The notes below the pieces were generated by a model. It was not told the origin of the DNA and searched no databases. It worked only from the letters and a program-made list of their open reading frames with translations. The translations under genes were made by a program, and so were the position numbers. DNA of 26,743 nucleotides from an uncultured Ruminococcus sp. (GTDB taxonomy: Bacteria > Bacillota > Clostridia > Oscillospirales > Ruminococcaceae): NCBI GenBank assembly GCA_934474025.1, contig CAKSMF010000011.1, positions 1 through 26,743 of the forward strand, written 5' to 3'. Of this stretch, positions 15,950 to 23,307 are shown piece after piece (within the stretch, counting starts at the first letter, position 1; each line of letters opens with the position of its first letter).

Positions 15950-16140
15950 AGCCGAAGTCGCAAAGCTCCAATTCCTCCAACGGAGAGAGGAAACTTTACA
16001 GAGCCAAAGGCTCAAATTGAAGTCACGCACGAAGGGCGTGATTCAAACCTAGCAAGCTCGGTATCTCCGCATTACAATTTCTCAGAAATTGAATGTTTCG
16101 ATACAATGCTTGCAAGAGGGACACCCCTTGAACCCCGAAC
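15950..16140 (+). other. Candidate oriT region upstream of mobC and the relaxase
   Basis: The 474-base gap 15632-16105 has no supported gene. Its right part is packed with short inverted repeats: TTCCTC/GAGGAA (15971-15991), GAGCC/GGCTC (16000-16012), TCACGC/GCGTGA (16022-16040) and CAATTTC/GAAATTG (16074-16090), then the palindrome CTTGCAAG (16108-16115) and a G/C-rich GAGGGACACCCC. Transfer origins of MOBP elements lie directly upstream of mobC and contain such repeats. The nick site cannot be placed by eye. Confidence 0.5.
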
Positions 16141-16501
16141 GAAGGAGATGAGAAAAATAGCAGAGATCGAACCACATAATCGGTATATGCAGATACGCCT
16201 CACCGAAGCAGAATACGAAGCGATCGAGCGAAAGTTTCGCAACAGCGGTCTGAGGTCACGGAGCGAGTTTATCAGGACTATGATATTTGAGGGATATATC
16301 GTCAATTTTGATGAGGAGAAGTTTGATAAGATTTACAGGCTTGTCGGCAGTATTGCCAACAACATCAATCAGATAGCTGTTAGAGTGAACAGCACGAACA
16401 AAGTATATGCCGAGGACATTGTGAACATCAAGGAGGGACAGGATAAGATTTGGCAACTACTAAACTCTTGGCAATCAAAACTACTGAGGTTAAAGCGTTA
16501 G
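16106..16501 (+). CDS. mobC: MobC-like relaxosome accessory protein
   Basis: A 131-residue protein (117 if it starts at 16148). A ribbon-helix-helix-like segment, YMQIRLTEAEYEAIERKFR followed by SRSEFIRTMIFEG, is followed by a helical region (SIANNINQIAVRVNST) typical of MobC proteins. These bind oriT and help the relaxase open the DNA. The start is uncertain: ATG 16106 lacks a clear ribosome site, and ATG 16148 has GAAGGAG directly touching it. The gene overlaps the relaxase start by 52 bp, the usual mobC-relaxase arrangement, and follows the oriT-like region. Confidence 0.82.
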   Translation: MLARGTPLEPRTKEMRKIAEIEPHNRYMQIRLTEAEYEAIERKFRNSGLRSRSEFIRTMIFEGYIVNFDEEKFDKIYRLVGSIANNINQIAVRVNSTNKVYAEDIVNIKEGQDKIWQLLNSWQSKLLRLKR

Positions 16502-17850
16502 CCTATATCGCCAATCCTGAAAAGACAGACGACGGCAGACTGATCTTCACATACGGGTGCAGCTCTGATCCTGCACAGGCAAGCAGAGATTTTAGTGCAG
16601 TCCGTGCAGGCGGAACAGGCTTGAATACTGTCCTCTCTCAGCACTTTATTCAGAGCTTTAAGCCGGGTGAGATCACGCCTGAAAGAGCTTTGGAAGTTGG
16701 CAAGGAACTTTGTGAGAAATTCCTCAAAGGCGAATACCAATACTTCCTTGCAGTCCATACCGATACTGACCACACACATCTGCACGTTATCTTCAATAAT
16801 GTGAGCCGTGCCAACGGCAGAACTTTCGAGACCAATATGAATCAGGGCAAGGTCAAGGAACGTGCGTGGAAGAAGCTTTTTGACCTATCAGACGAGATAT
16901 GCAAACGGCATCATCTTTCAGTGATCGACCACCCCGAAAGAACGAGGGGCAAGAGCCATTGGGAATGGGATATGAACCGTCAGGGTCTGAGCTGGAAAGC
17001 CAAGCTGAAACACACGATAGATCAGGTTGTGAAAGCAAGCGAAGACTTTGACGATTTTCTCAGAAAGTGTGCCGAGTACGGTGTGCTTGTCGAGTACGAT
17101 CCCGACCACAAGATCGACCTGAAATTTATGCTTGCGGAACAGAAAGAACGCAATCCGAGAGCCAAGATGACTCGTGCCAAAACACTCGGCTGGTACTATG
17201 AAACACGGCAGATCAAAGACCGCATCGCTCAGTATCACGGAGTTATGATCTACACACCGAGGACAAAGGTCAGAGTTATCACAAAGAAGCCACCGAACAA
17301 GTTCGTGCAGGACGCTATCGACCGTGGCAATATGAAGCTCGCCAGTATCGCAAAGAACGTGATTTCCGAGTATGGTGTAGAACCTGAGCAGATTCGTCCT
17401 GCGGCAATGTCGGCATATGCCAATAGCCGTAGTCTTCTCTCCGAGCTGAATTCCATAAATACCGAGATAGAAGATCTGAAAGTCAAGCTGAAAGTTCTGC
17501 GGAAATACCGCAAATTGAAAGTGTACGGTGAAGAGCTGAAAACTCTCAGCGGAAGTGAGGCGAAGAAGTACCGCAAGGACAACAGTGCCGAGCTGACCGA
17601 ATACGGACAGATACGCACTCAGGTGTTGGAGCTTTACCCGTCGGGACATATCCCGACCGTAGAGAATCTGGAGCAAAAAATAAACGCCCTTATACAAGAG
17701 CGTTCAGAGAAAGATTTGCAGTTTCGTGAAGCGGATAAGCGGGCACGTGATCTTGCCGATGCACAGCGTACCATTGAGGAATTTCTCCGTCAGGAACGCA
17801 ACGAACAGCAGCAAGACCGCAAGCGTAAGAAGAATGGGGATTTGGAATAA
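16450..17850 (+). CDS. MOBP-type relaxase (mobilization nuclease)
   Basis: A 466-residue relaxase of the Relaxase/VirD2 mobilization family. Motif I, with the likely nucleophile Y19 (ALAYIANPEKT), and motif III, with the histidine triad H103/H108/H110/H112 region (HTDTDHTHLHVIFNN), are intact. The C-terminal third is charged and coiled-coil-like (about 325-466), ending in a Gln/Arg/Lys-rich tail. It would nick oriT, stay bound to the 5' end and lead the strand into a conjugation channel. The frame starts with TTG at 16450; AAGGAGG lies 13 bases upstream, a long but usable spacing, and no ATG occurs until far inside. No coupling protein or secretion genes are near, so transfer would need a helper. 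Confidence 0.92.
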   Translation: MATTKLLAIKTTEVKALAYIANPEKTDDGRLIFTYGCSSDPAQASRDFSAVRAGGTGLNTVLSQHFIQSFKPGEITPERALEVGKELCEKFLKGEYQYFLAVHTDTDHTHLHVIFNNVSRANGRTFETNMNQGKVKERAWKKLFDLSDEICKRHHLSVIDHPERTRGKSHWEWDMNRQGLSWKAKLKHTIDQVVKASEDFDDFLRKCAEYGVLVEYDPDHKIDLKFMLAEQKERNPRAKMTRAKTLGWYYETRQIKDRIAQYHGVMIYTPRTKVRVITKKPPNKFVQDAIDRGNMKLASIAKNVISEYGVEPEQIRPAAMSAYANSRSLLSELNSINTEIEDLKVKLKVLRKYRKLKVYGEELKTLSGSEAKKYRKDNSAELTEYGQIRTQVLELYPSGHIPTVENLEQKINALIQERSEKDLQFREADKRARDLADAQRTIEEFLRQERNEQQQDRKRKKNGDLE

Positions 17851-17855
17851 ATTAT

Positions 17856-18554
17856 TTATTCTATTTTGATTCCTTGCTTTTTGGCTGATTCTTTTGCGGC
17901 AATACTTTTTTCAATATCTATTGGTTTATCTGAGTAAACTCTTGGATATAGAATGCTACATTCCATAAGCATAGAGTATTCCTTTTTAGCAAATTGAATC
18001 AGTTTTCTTGCTCGACTATAAAACTCACAGTTTGATAAGTACAAATTATTAAAATACTCATATGTTACATAGTTATAATGCGTTATTTCCACAGGATTCA
18101 TAGGAAATTCCATTTTGCCTTCATCAACTCTTTTTAATTCTTCAATCAATAATGATTCTGGAATATGATTAAGCCAGTTTCTTTCTCGGTTAAATTGAGT
18201 TAAAAGCTGTGATATTTCTTCAGTTGCTTCTAATAATGGAATATCTGTGTTTCCTTTTTTTACTCGTTTTCTAATATGTTCTCGATACTTAAAGTACGAT
18301 ATAGATACTTTTTGTGAATCGCCAAGCAAATTGACAAGATACGATATTACATTATAGGTTTTATCAGTCATTTCGCTATATATCTTATAGGGAACAGTAT
18401 CTTGTCCTTTGTATTTATCAACATATTCTTTAAGTTCGGTATTGTAAGATTTCATTTTATCCATACACAACTCACAAGATGAAATGATCCTACAAAGATA
18501 AATGCAGCAGTTCTTTTTCGAGTCAAGTGGAAATTGTTTATCTTCTTGATTCAT
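17856..18554 (-). CDS. HEPN-like candidate protein (RNWLNH motif), unknown function
   Basis: I cannot name a family for this 232-residue, largely helical protein. It carries RNWLNH at residues 125-130, an RNxxxH pattern like the catalytic motif of HEPN ribonucleases, within NRERNWLNHIPESLLIEEL. Helices precede it, with Cys-rich segments near the N-terminus (NCCIYLCRIISSCELC) and a basic KYREHIRKRVKK stretch. The gene is visibly AT-rich beside the GC-richer relaxase and zinc/RHH genes, so it is probably later cargo. It starts five bases after the zinc/RHH gene ends, with its AAAGGA ribosome site inside that gene, and ends five bases from the relaxase stop in convergent orientation. HEPN membership is inferred from one motif and helicity. 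Confidence 0.7.
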   Translation of the reverse strand: MNQEDKQFPLDSKKNCCIYLCRIISSCELCMDKMKSYNTELKEYVDKYKGQDTVPYKIYSEMTDKTYNVISYLVNLLGDSQKVSISYFKYREHIRKRVKKGNTDIPLLEATEEISQLLTQFNRERNWLNHIPESLLIEELKRVDEGKMEFPMNPVEITHYNYVTYEYFNNLYLSNCEFYSRARKLIQFAKKEYSMLMECSILYPRVYSDKPIDIEKSIAAKESAKKQGIKIE

Positions 18555-18559
18555 GTTTA

Positions 18560-18985
18560 TTAAAGTTCCTTTCTATGATTTGATTTGTATTCTTCCAAAG
18601 CCGTGAGCAGGAGCTTATTCACACTCATGCCCTGAGATTTCGCATAAGCCTTGATCTTCTCACGCTCTCCCTTTGGCACGTTGACACGGATATAATCGTA
18701 ATGCCCTTTGAGGTATTCCGTGTTCGGAGCTGATTTCTTCCGCTTCTTATTGGCGGTACACTCCTTACAATACTTCTGCGAACCGGAGGTCACAGTATAG
18801 GTATTGCCGCATATCGGACAAACCTGTTCGCTGCCGATCTTCACGGCATTGCCGGACTTCTTCTTCTCAGCGTATGCACGGTTACGGGCAACTTGAGCTT
18901 TGTCACGGCAATAGATACAGTATTTTGCACGGGTGTTGTTCGTTTCAAACTCCAAACCGCACATCTCACATTTATGCTTAAACAA
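18560..18985 (-). CDS. Double zinc-ribbon protein with Arc/RHH-like DNA-binding C-terminus
   Basis: A 141-residue protein starting at TTG 18985, six bases after AAGGGGG. Longer frames upstream lack a ribosome site and run through the promoter. Two four-cysteine zinc ribbons are visible: CEMC with YCIYC, and CPICG with YCKEC. A basic linker (NKKRKKS) and a ribbon-helix-helix-like segment follow (YIRVNVPKGEREKIKAY, then SQGMSVNKLLLTALEEY). It is probably a DNA-binding regulator. It is divergent from ssb-parA, and the same box overlaps both promoters, so it may control itself and the maintenance operon. The HEPN-like gene follows closely downstream. Confidence 0.75.
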   Translation of the reverse strand: MFKHKCEMCGLEFETNNTRAKYCIYCRDKAQVARNRAYAEKKKSGNAVKIGSEQVCPICGNTYTVTSGSQKYCKECTANKKRKKSAPNTEYLKGHYDYIRVNVPKGEREKIKAYAKSQGMSVNKLLLTALEEYKSNHRKEL

Positions 18986-19016
18986 GAGTATCCCCCTTAA
19001 TTTTGGTCTTTCCTCT

Positions 19017-19045
19017 ATTCTATCAAACGTTGGGTGCAAAGTCAA
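19017..19045 (-). promoter_or_regulatory. Promoter of the zinc/RHH regulator
   Basis: On the minus strand TTGACT (19040-19045), 17 bases, TAGAAT (19017-19022), 32 bases before the TTG start. The box TGACTTTGCACCCA (19031-19044) covers its -35 and spacer. Confidence 0.65.
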
Positions 19046-19166
19046 GCATAATCCGAAATTTATAGAAATCACACTGGGAAAAACGGAAAAATGGGGTGCT
19101 GATTGCTGCACTCCTACAAAGATTCCGAAAAACATAAAATTATATTTGACACTGGGTGTAAAGTCA
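19031..19166. promoter_or_regulatory. Duplicated operator-like box at two divergent promoters
   Basis: TGGGTGCAAAGTCA (19031-19044) and TGGGTGTAAAGTCA (19153-19166) differ at one base of 14. One overlaps the leftward promoter of the regulator, the other fills the spacer of the rightward ssb-parA promoter. A shared repressor, perhaps the zinc/RHH protein, is the simplest reading. Between them lies a small GGxGTGC/GCACxCC hairpin. Confidence 0.55.
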
Positions 19167-19174
19167 TATATAAT
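19146..19174 (+). promoter_or_regulatory. Promoter of the ssb-parA operon
   Basis: TTGACA (19146-19151), 17 bases, TATAAT (19169-19174), 37 bases before the ssb ATG. Confidence 0.85.
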
Positions 19175-19211
19175 AAAAGCAAAACAGAAACACGAAAGGA
19201 AGGTAAATCCT

Positions 19212-19604
19212 ATGTTAAACAAATTCTTAGTCGCTGGCAGAATGACTGCCGATCCTGAAATCAAGACCGTTGGTGAGAATCGCCTCTGCAAGTTCACCAT
19301 TGCCTGCGACCGCCCGAAGCGTAAGGGCGAGGAGACTGCCGAGACAGACTTCTTTCCCTGCACCGCCTGGAACCGCAATGCCGATGTGATCGTCGATTGG
19401 TTTGGCAAGGGCGATATGGTGACACTTGTCGGCTCAGTCCACAACAACCGCTACGAAAAGGACGGTCAGAAGCATTCTTCTATCGAGGTCAAGGTCGAGG
19501 AGATCCATTTCTCAGGCGGTAAAAAGAAGCAGGAGAACACCGCACCGACCGACAACGGCAACGATAACTCCTACGCAGGAACACCGAACGATCCGCTGTT
19601 CTGA
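19212..19604 (+). CDS. ssb: Single-stranded DNA-binding protein
   Basis: A 130-residue SSB. The OB-fold starts MLNKFLVAGRMTADPEIKTV and continues through FFPCTAWNRNADVIVDWFGK and LVGSVHNNRY. A short disordered linker ends in NDPLF, close to the acidic tip (DDIPF) that recruits replication and repair proteins. It would coat the transferred or replicating single strand of the element. ATG 19212 has AAGGAAGG upstream; the frame is open further upstream but runs through the promoter. It is first gene of the maintenance operon; parA follows 25 bases later. Confidence 0.93.
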   Translation: MLNKFLVAGRMTADPEIKTVGENRLCKFTIACDRPKRKGEETAETDFFPCTAWNRNADVIVDWFGKGDMVTLVGSVHNNRYEKDGQKHSSIEVKVEEIHFSGGKKKQENTAPTDNGNDNSYAGTPNDPLF

Positions 19605-19629
19605 GCCACAATCACAGGAGGATAAGAAA

Positions 19630-20412
19630 ATGGAAACGACTATCATCGCAATCAGCAACCAGAAAGGCGGTGTCGGCAAATCGACTACAGCCTATAACCT
19701 CGGAGCCTGCCTTGTCCTGAAACACGATAAGAAGGTGCTTCTCATCGACTTCGATCCGCAGGCAAATCTCTCCGAATACCTGAAATACGAGCCGGACGGC
19801 AACCCGACCATGACACAGCTTATCATGTCATTCTACGCAGGAAGTCCCGTGACCGCAGACACAGCTCAGAAAGCTATCCGCCACAGTGAAACCGCAGGAG
19901 TGGATTACATTCCTGCCGACATCAACCTCGCCAATGCGGAAACGCTCATGGTCACGATGATCTCAAAGGAGCATATTCTCCGCAGGATACTCACGGAAGA
20001 TGTGGTCGGAGCGTATGACTTCGTGCTGATCGACTGTCTGCCGTCCCTCGGAACGCTCCTTATAAATGCCCTTACCGCTGCGGACAGAGTGCTGATACCC
20101 GTACAGACACAGAAGTTCAGTATGGACGGCTTGCAGTCCCTTGAAGCTCTCACACAGCTCGTCAAGGCGAATACCAACCCGAAGCTGAACCTCATCGGAG
20201 TGCTGCCGACTATGGTTGACCGCACAAAGGTCAGCAGAACGGCTATCGAAAACCTCAATGAAAAGTACGGCGAAATGCTGTTCAGGACAAGCATCAGCAA
20301 GTCTATTGAAGCTGCCAAAAGCTCTGAAAATGGCATACCGCTTTGTCTCACAGGTCACAAGTTAGGTCAGGAATACGACGAATTGGCTCAGGAGGTGCTT
20401 TCAAGATGTTAA
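19630..20412 (+). CDS. parA: ParA/Soj-type partition ATPase
   Basis: A 260-residue ParA. The deviant Walker A motif KGGVGKSTT lies at residues 12-20. LLIDFDPQANLSEYL, the Walker B-like DFVLIDCLPSLG and PVQTQKFSMDGL complete the Soj/MinD ATPase pattern. It acts with the ParB encoded downstream to keep the element in dividing cells while it is extrachromosomal, or in transfer control. ATG 19630 follows ACAGGAGG with normal spacing; a longer frame upstream overlaps ssb and is rejected. No N-terminal HTH, so it is a short, chromosomal-type ParA. Stop overlaps the next start region. Confidence 0.94.
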   Translation: METTIIAISNQKGGVGKSTTAYNLGACLVLKHDKKVLLIDFDPQANLSEYLKYEPDGNPTMTQLIMSFYAGSPVTADTAQKAIRHSETAGVDYIPADINLANAETLMVTMISKEHILRRILTEDVVGAYDFVLIDCLPSLGTLLINALTAADRVLIPVQTQKFSMDGLQSLEALTQLVKANTNPKLNLIGVLPTMVDRTKVSRTAIENLNEKYGEMLFRTSISKSIEAAKSSENGIPLCLTGHKLGQEYDELAQEVLSRC

Positions 20413-20630
20413 GTATGTCAGAACTTGCAATGAACCCGAACCGCAAGGTCACTACCGTCTGCAACGGCAAGAAGCAGGAGTGGGACGATCGTGAAGAAGC
20501 TCAGGCTTATTTTCTTGAAGCGATGATGAATAGCGACGGTGCAGAGCATGACCGATACTCCTGCATCTTCATTCAGCTTCAGAACGGACTGAGCTGCTGT
20601 ACCGATGAAGATGACGAGGAGGACGAATGA
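20406..20630 (+). CDS. Small conserved-looking acidic protein in the par operon
   Basis: A 74-residue protein, MLSMSELAMNPNRKV... ending CCTDEDDEEDE. It has no domain I recognise; the last 12 residues are strongly acidic. AGGAGG lies ten bases before the ATG, and the start overlaps the parA stop region, so it is translated with parA. Its stop overlaps the start of the next gene. Function unknown; position suggests a role in maintenance. Confidence 0.75.
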   Translation: MLSMSELAMNPNRKVTTVCNGKKQEWDDREEAQAYFLEAMMNSDGAEHDRYSCIFIQLQNGLSCCTDEDDEEDE

Positions 20631-20974
20631 TGAAGCCGTTTGATACCGACAGGACACCGTGGCTTTTCACTCCTCACGATGACGGAGAGCTGGACGAGTT
20701 TTTCAGCTCAGACCACAGCAAAGTCATAGCAGAAACTTCACAGGAAGTAATCGCAAATCTTTCTGAGAGCCGTGACAGGCTCTCTGGAAAGCTCTGCTAC
20801 ACCTTCAATTACAATCAACGCAGATACAGATACACGCTTCTGCGGTTTGCAGATATGATCGTCCGTGCAGATGTGACGGCAAAAAAGCTGAAAAACCGTA
20901 TCATAGAGCTTGACGCAGAGAACCGTGAGCTTCGCAAACAGCTTGCGGACATAGAAAGGAAGATGAAACAATGA
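20630..20974 (+). CDS. Hypothetical protein with C-terminal coiled coil, par operon
   Basis: A 114-residue protein starting at the second ATG of an ATGATG pair, seven bases after GAGGAGG (20627 is the alternative). The N-terminal half is acidic (HDDGELDEFFSSDHSK) and the C-terminal 40 residues form a heptad-like coiled coil (TAKKLKNRIIELDAENREL). No known family recognised. It overlaps parB by 4 bp. It may be a partner protein between ParA and ParB, but this is only position-based. Confidence 0.72.
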   Translation: MKPFDTDRTPWLFTPHDDGELDEFFSSDHSKVIAETSQEVIANLSESRDRLSGKLCYTFNYNQRRYRYTLLRFADMIVRADVTAKKLKNRIIELDAENRELRKQLADIERKMKQ

Positions 20975-21921
20975 ATACACCGCAGTTTGACCTGAGTGCT
21001 ATGCTCTCCACACCACAGCAGACCGCTGTTCAGCAGATTCCTTGTGACAAGCTTCACCCCTACCACAACCACAAATTTGAGCTGTACTCCGGTGAGAGAC
21101 TTGAAGATATGATAGCCAGCATCAAAGAGAATGGTGTGCTGTCACCGATCATCGTTCAGCCGGACGGAGACGGATACGAAATTCTTATCGGTTACAACCG
21201 CTGTAATGCTTCAAAACTCGCAGGACTGCCGACAGTTCCGGCGATCATCAAGGCAGGACTCACCGATGACGAAGCCGAAATGTATGTCATTGAGTCGAAT
21301 GTTATGCAGAGAGGCTTTGAAAACCTCAAAATTTCGGAGCAGGCTGCCGCTGTTGCACTCAGACACAGCGAAATGTTCTCTCAGGGCAAGCGAAATGACA
21401 TTCTCAGGGAGCTTGCACGCCTTGAAAATCCCTCAGCCGAACCCGACAGCTCAACTTTGAATCCAGTGGGTTCAAAGTTAGACACGAGCGAGAGCATCGG
21501 AAATGAGTACGGTGTCAGCAAAGGCTCAGTAGTAAGGCTTATTCGTATCAATAAGCTCACTGATGAGCTGAAAGCCCTTGTGGACAGCGGAGAGCTTTCT
21601 ATCCGTGCGGGTGTGGAGCTTTCTTTCCTTTCGGAAGATACGCAGGATGTTGTCGCTGAATGTGCTGAGGACTGCAAGATCGACATGAAATCAGCCAAAA
21701 TGCTACGTGCTTCTGCCGACAGCGAGGGCAACATCGATCGTAATACCGTTCACGCTATTCTTTATGGCGAGGACACCGAGCCGAAAGTGAAGCCCAAGAG
21801 CGTTAAGATCAGCTATGATATTTATACCAAGTATTTCAGCAACGGCGAGAAGCCGAAAGAGATCACGGAAACGATTGAAAAGGCACTTGAACTATACTTT
21901 AAGAATATGGAGGACAAATAA
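20971..21921 (+). CDS. parB: ParB/Spo0J-type partition protein
   Basis: A 316-residue ParB. The N-terminal ParB domain shows LEDMIASIKENGVLSPIIVQ, GYEILIGYNRCNASKLAGL (the GERR-like CTP/arginine motif is GYNR here) and the conserved YVIESNVMQRGFENLKISE. A central HTH (about residues 180-200, IGNEYGVSKGSVVRLIRINK) and a C-terminal dimerisation-like region follow. It would bind a centromere-like site and work with ParA. Its coding sequence contains a 27-base palindrome (21453-21479) that recurs outside the gene at 26004-26030. The start overlaps the previous stop by 4 bp. Confidence 0.92.
   Translation: MNTPQFDLSAMLSTPQQTAVQQIPCDKLHPYHNHKFELYSGERLEDMIASIKENGVLSPIIVQPDGDGYEILIGYNRCNASKLAGLPTVPAIIKAGLTDDEAEMYVIESNVMQRGFENLKISEQAAAVALRHSEMFSQGKRNDILRELARLENPSAEPDSSTLNPVGSKLDTSESIGNEYGVSKGSVVRLIRINKLTDELKALVDSGELSIRAGVELSFLSEDTQDVVAECAEDCKIDMKSAKMLRASADSEGNIDRNTVHAILYGEDTEPKVKPKSVKISYDIYTKYFSNGEKPKEITETIEKALELYFKNMEDK
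21453..21479. repeat. 27-bp palindrome inside parB, copy 1
   Basis: Arms AACTTTGAA and TTCAAAGTT (nine bases each, perfect) flank TCCAGTGGG. It encodes part of a linker in ParB. A second copy at 26004-26030 differs at one base. Candidate ParB-binding (parS-like) site or shared operator. Confidence 0.6.
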
Positions 21922-21922
21922 T

Positions 21923-22636
21923 ATGAAGAAGATTATTACAGCGGTATTCTGCACTGCACTTGCACTCTGCTCAGGCTTGACCGTCTATGCTGCCGAGAAC
22001 CTTGACCGTGACGATATCGAAGCCGAGATTTGGGAGGATATGTGGAACGGCAAGGGCGATAATGGACTTGACTTTCCCGAAGCATCGTACAAGCATCATC
22101 TTCTTGACAGGTGGCTTGACGAGAACTATGGTTTGGAAGATTATGACTGGACCGAAATCGGAGAGCTTCAATATGAATACAAGGACTACTACCGTCGTCT
22201 GATCGAAGATTGGGATTTTGAGGACGATAATGAGGGTGGCTGGACGATCAGCACCGAGGACAACCATTACAGCTTTTCTCTGCTTAACGGTATGTGGCAA
22301 ATGACAGACAAAAATGGTGATACCGTTGACACATTCCCACCATTCAGCACCTTAGAGGAAGACGAATCCGAAATCGCAGGCGGTTACAAGATCAACGATA
22401 ACGGTGCTGATAGTCCGAGAGTGATCGGAGAGGTCACAGGCGGAACGGAAACGGCTTCTGAGGGCGGTTCTTCCGCAGAGGGCAACGAGGGCAACGATGC
22501 CACTGTTAGTCCGTCAGACGTTTCTGAGGGCGATTCTGACGGTTCTGGGGTAAATCCCCTTGCAATCATCGCAGGAGTGGCAGCTCTCGCAGGAGTTGGC
22601 GGTGCAGCTTACTACTTTACAAGAAAGCGGAAGTGA
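21923..22636 (+). CDS. Secreted acidic surface protein with C-terminal membrane anchor
   Basis: A 237-residue exported protein of no family I can name. The signal peptide MKKIITAVFCTALALCSG extends to about residue 24 (VYAA). A Trp/Asp/Glu-rich domain (about 25-130) follows with segments such as DWTEIGELQYEYKDYYRR, then a Gly/Ser/Glu-rich low-complexity spacer (about 155-205). It ends in a membrane segment (NPLAIIAGVAALAGVGG) and the basic tail TRKRK. There is no LPxTG motif, so it is anchored by the membrane segment alone. GGAGG lies nine bases before the ATG. It lies just after parB and may aid contact between cells or entry exclusion; this is a guess from location and topology. Confidence 0.78.
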   Translation: MKKIITAVFCTALALCSGLTVYAAENLDRDDIEAEIWEDMWNGKGDNGLDFPEASYKHHLLDRWLDENYGLEDYDWTEIGELQYEYKDYYRRLIEDWDFEDDNEGGWTISTEDNHYSFSLLNGMWQMTDKNGDTVDTFPPFSTLEEDESEIAGGYKINDNGADSPRVIGEVTGGTETASEGGSSAEGNEGNDATVSPSDVSEGDSDGSGVNPLAIIAGVAALAGVGGAAYYFTRKRK

Positions 22637-22640
22637 TCTT

Positions 22641-23048
22641 ATGATTTTTCAAAGCAAACAAAAAGTAAACGATGCTCCCGTATGGGAAGTCGATACCGAT
22701 ACACAGACGGTTCGTCATCGCAGCCCTAAGACGGGCAAAACAGAGCGTTATGTGTTCCACACCGATCAAATCAGGTATTATCTGCATCACATTGAAGATA
22801 AGCGGCCTGACCTCTTGCAGGAGATCGTGGACAAGGGCGAGATCTACAAGCACCTTGACGAGCTTGACACAAAGGTCACGGACGCAGTTAATCGTCAGAC
22901 CGACTTGCTTATGCAGTCGAGCCGTGACTATCAAATTGCCGTTGAATCGGGCAATCTCAATGCGGTTAGCTCAATCGGCAATCTGCTACGTATGCAGGCA
23001 CAGAGAGCCGTGTACGATACAATGATCTATCTTTGGAGGGACGAATGA
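22641..23048 (+). CDS. Hypothetical protein of the maintenance/mobilization operon
   Basis: A 135-residue soluble protein, MIFQSKQKVNDAPVWEVDTD..., ending MIYLWRDE. The N-terminal 50 residues are strand-rich and the rest helical (YLHHIEDKRPDLLQEIVDK, SIGNLLRMQAQRAVYDTM). No recognised domain. Its ATG is four bases after the surface-protein stop, and its stop overlaps the next start, so it belongs to the operon. Confidence 0.75.
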   Translation: MIFQSKQKVNDAPVWEVDTDTQTVRHRSPKTGKTERYVFHTDQIRYYLHHIEDKRPDLLQEIVDKGEIYKHLDELDTKVTDAVNRQTDLLMQSSRDYQIAVESGNLNAVSSIGNLLRMQAQRAVYDTMIYLWRDE

Positions 23049-23230
23049 TGTTTTGTGCGAACTGTTACAAGGAAATTCCCGCAGGCAAGAGTTATTACAA
23101 GCATCAGGATACCAATCAGAGCTACTGCTCCCTGGACTGCCTGAATGACCACATGATCTATACTCACACGATCACTCTTGAAACGAGCGACGGTGAAGAA
23201 AGCACTGAGGAGCAGGACAATGACGAGTGA
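23048..23230 (+). CDS. Small zinc-finger protein (two CxxC-type pairs)
   Basis: A 60-residue protein with CANC at the N-terminus and a second pair in YCSLDCLNDH, the spacing of a small treble-clef or MYM-like zinc finger, then an acidic tail (GEESTEEQDNDE). Start at 23048 or 23045 (ATGATG), seven or four bases after GGAGGG, as in the 20630 gene. Last gene of the ssb-par operon, before the terminator at 23255. Function unknown. Confidence 0.72.
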   Translation: MFCANCYKEIPAGKSYYKHQDTNQSYCSLDCLNDHMIYTHTITLETSDGEESTEEQDNDE

Positions 23231-23254
23231 GGGGCATTTTTGCGGAATAATAAG

Positions 23255-23292
23255 AAACGGATAGCCGTCTGTTTAGGACGGTCTATCCGTTT
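23255..23292 (+). terminator. Terminator of the ssb-par operon, bidirectional
   Basis: AAACGGATAG-CCGTC pairs with GACGG-CTATCCGTTT around a short loop. On the minus strand it also lies 16 bases past the stop of the HEPN-like gene, with T-rich DNA after it, so it may serve both. Confidence 0.8.
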
Positions 23293-23307
23293 ATGTAAAT
23301 TCGATAT

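Noticed and set aside
15517..15980. Several open frames of 76-87 codons on both strands
   Set aside because: They overlap the oriT-like and leader region, lack ribosome sites and have no protein-like pattern.
16918..17697. 259-codon open frame on the minus strand
   Set aside because: Antisense shadow of the relaxase gene, which has intact catalytic motifs in the other strand; the antisense product has no ribosome site or recognisable domain.
18986..19447. Long upstream extension of the zinc/RHH frame
   Set aside because: It runs through both divergent promoters and into ssb on the other strand; the TTG at 18985 has AAGGGGG at the right distance.
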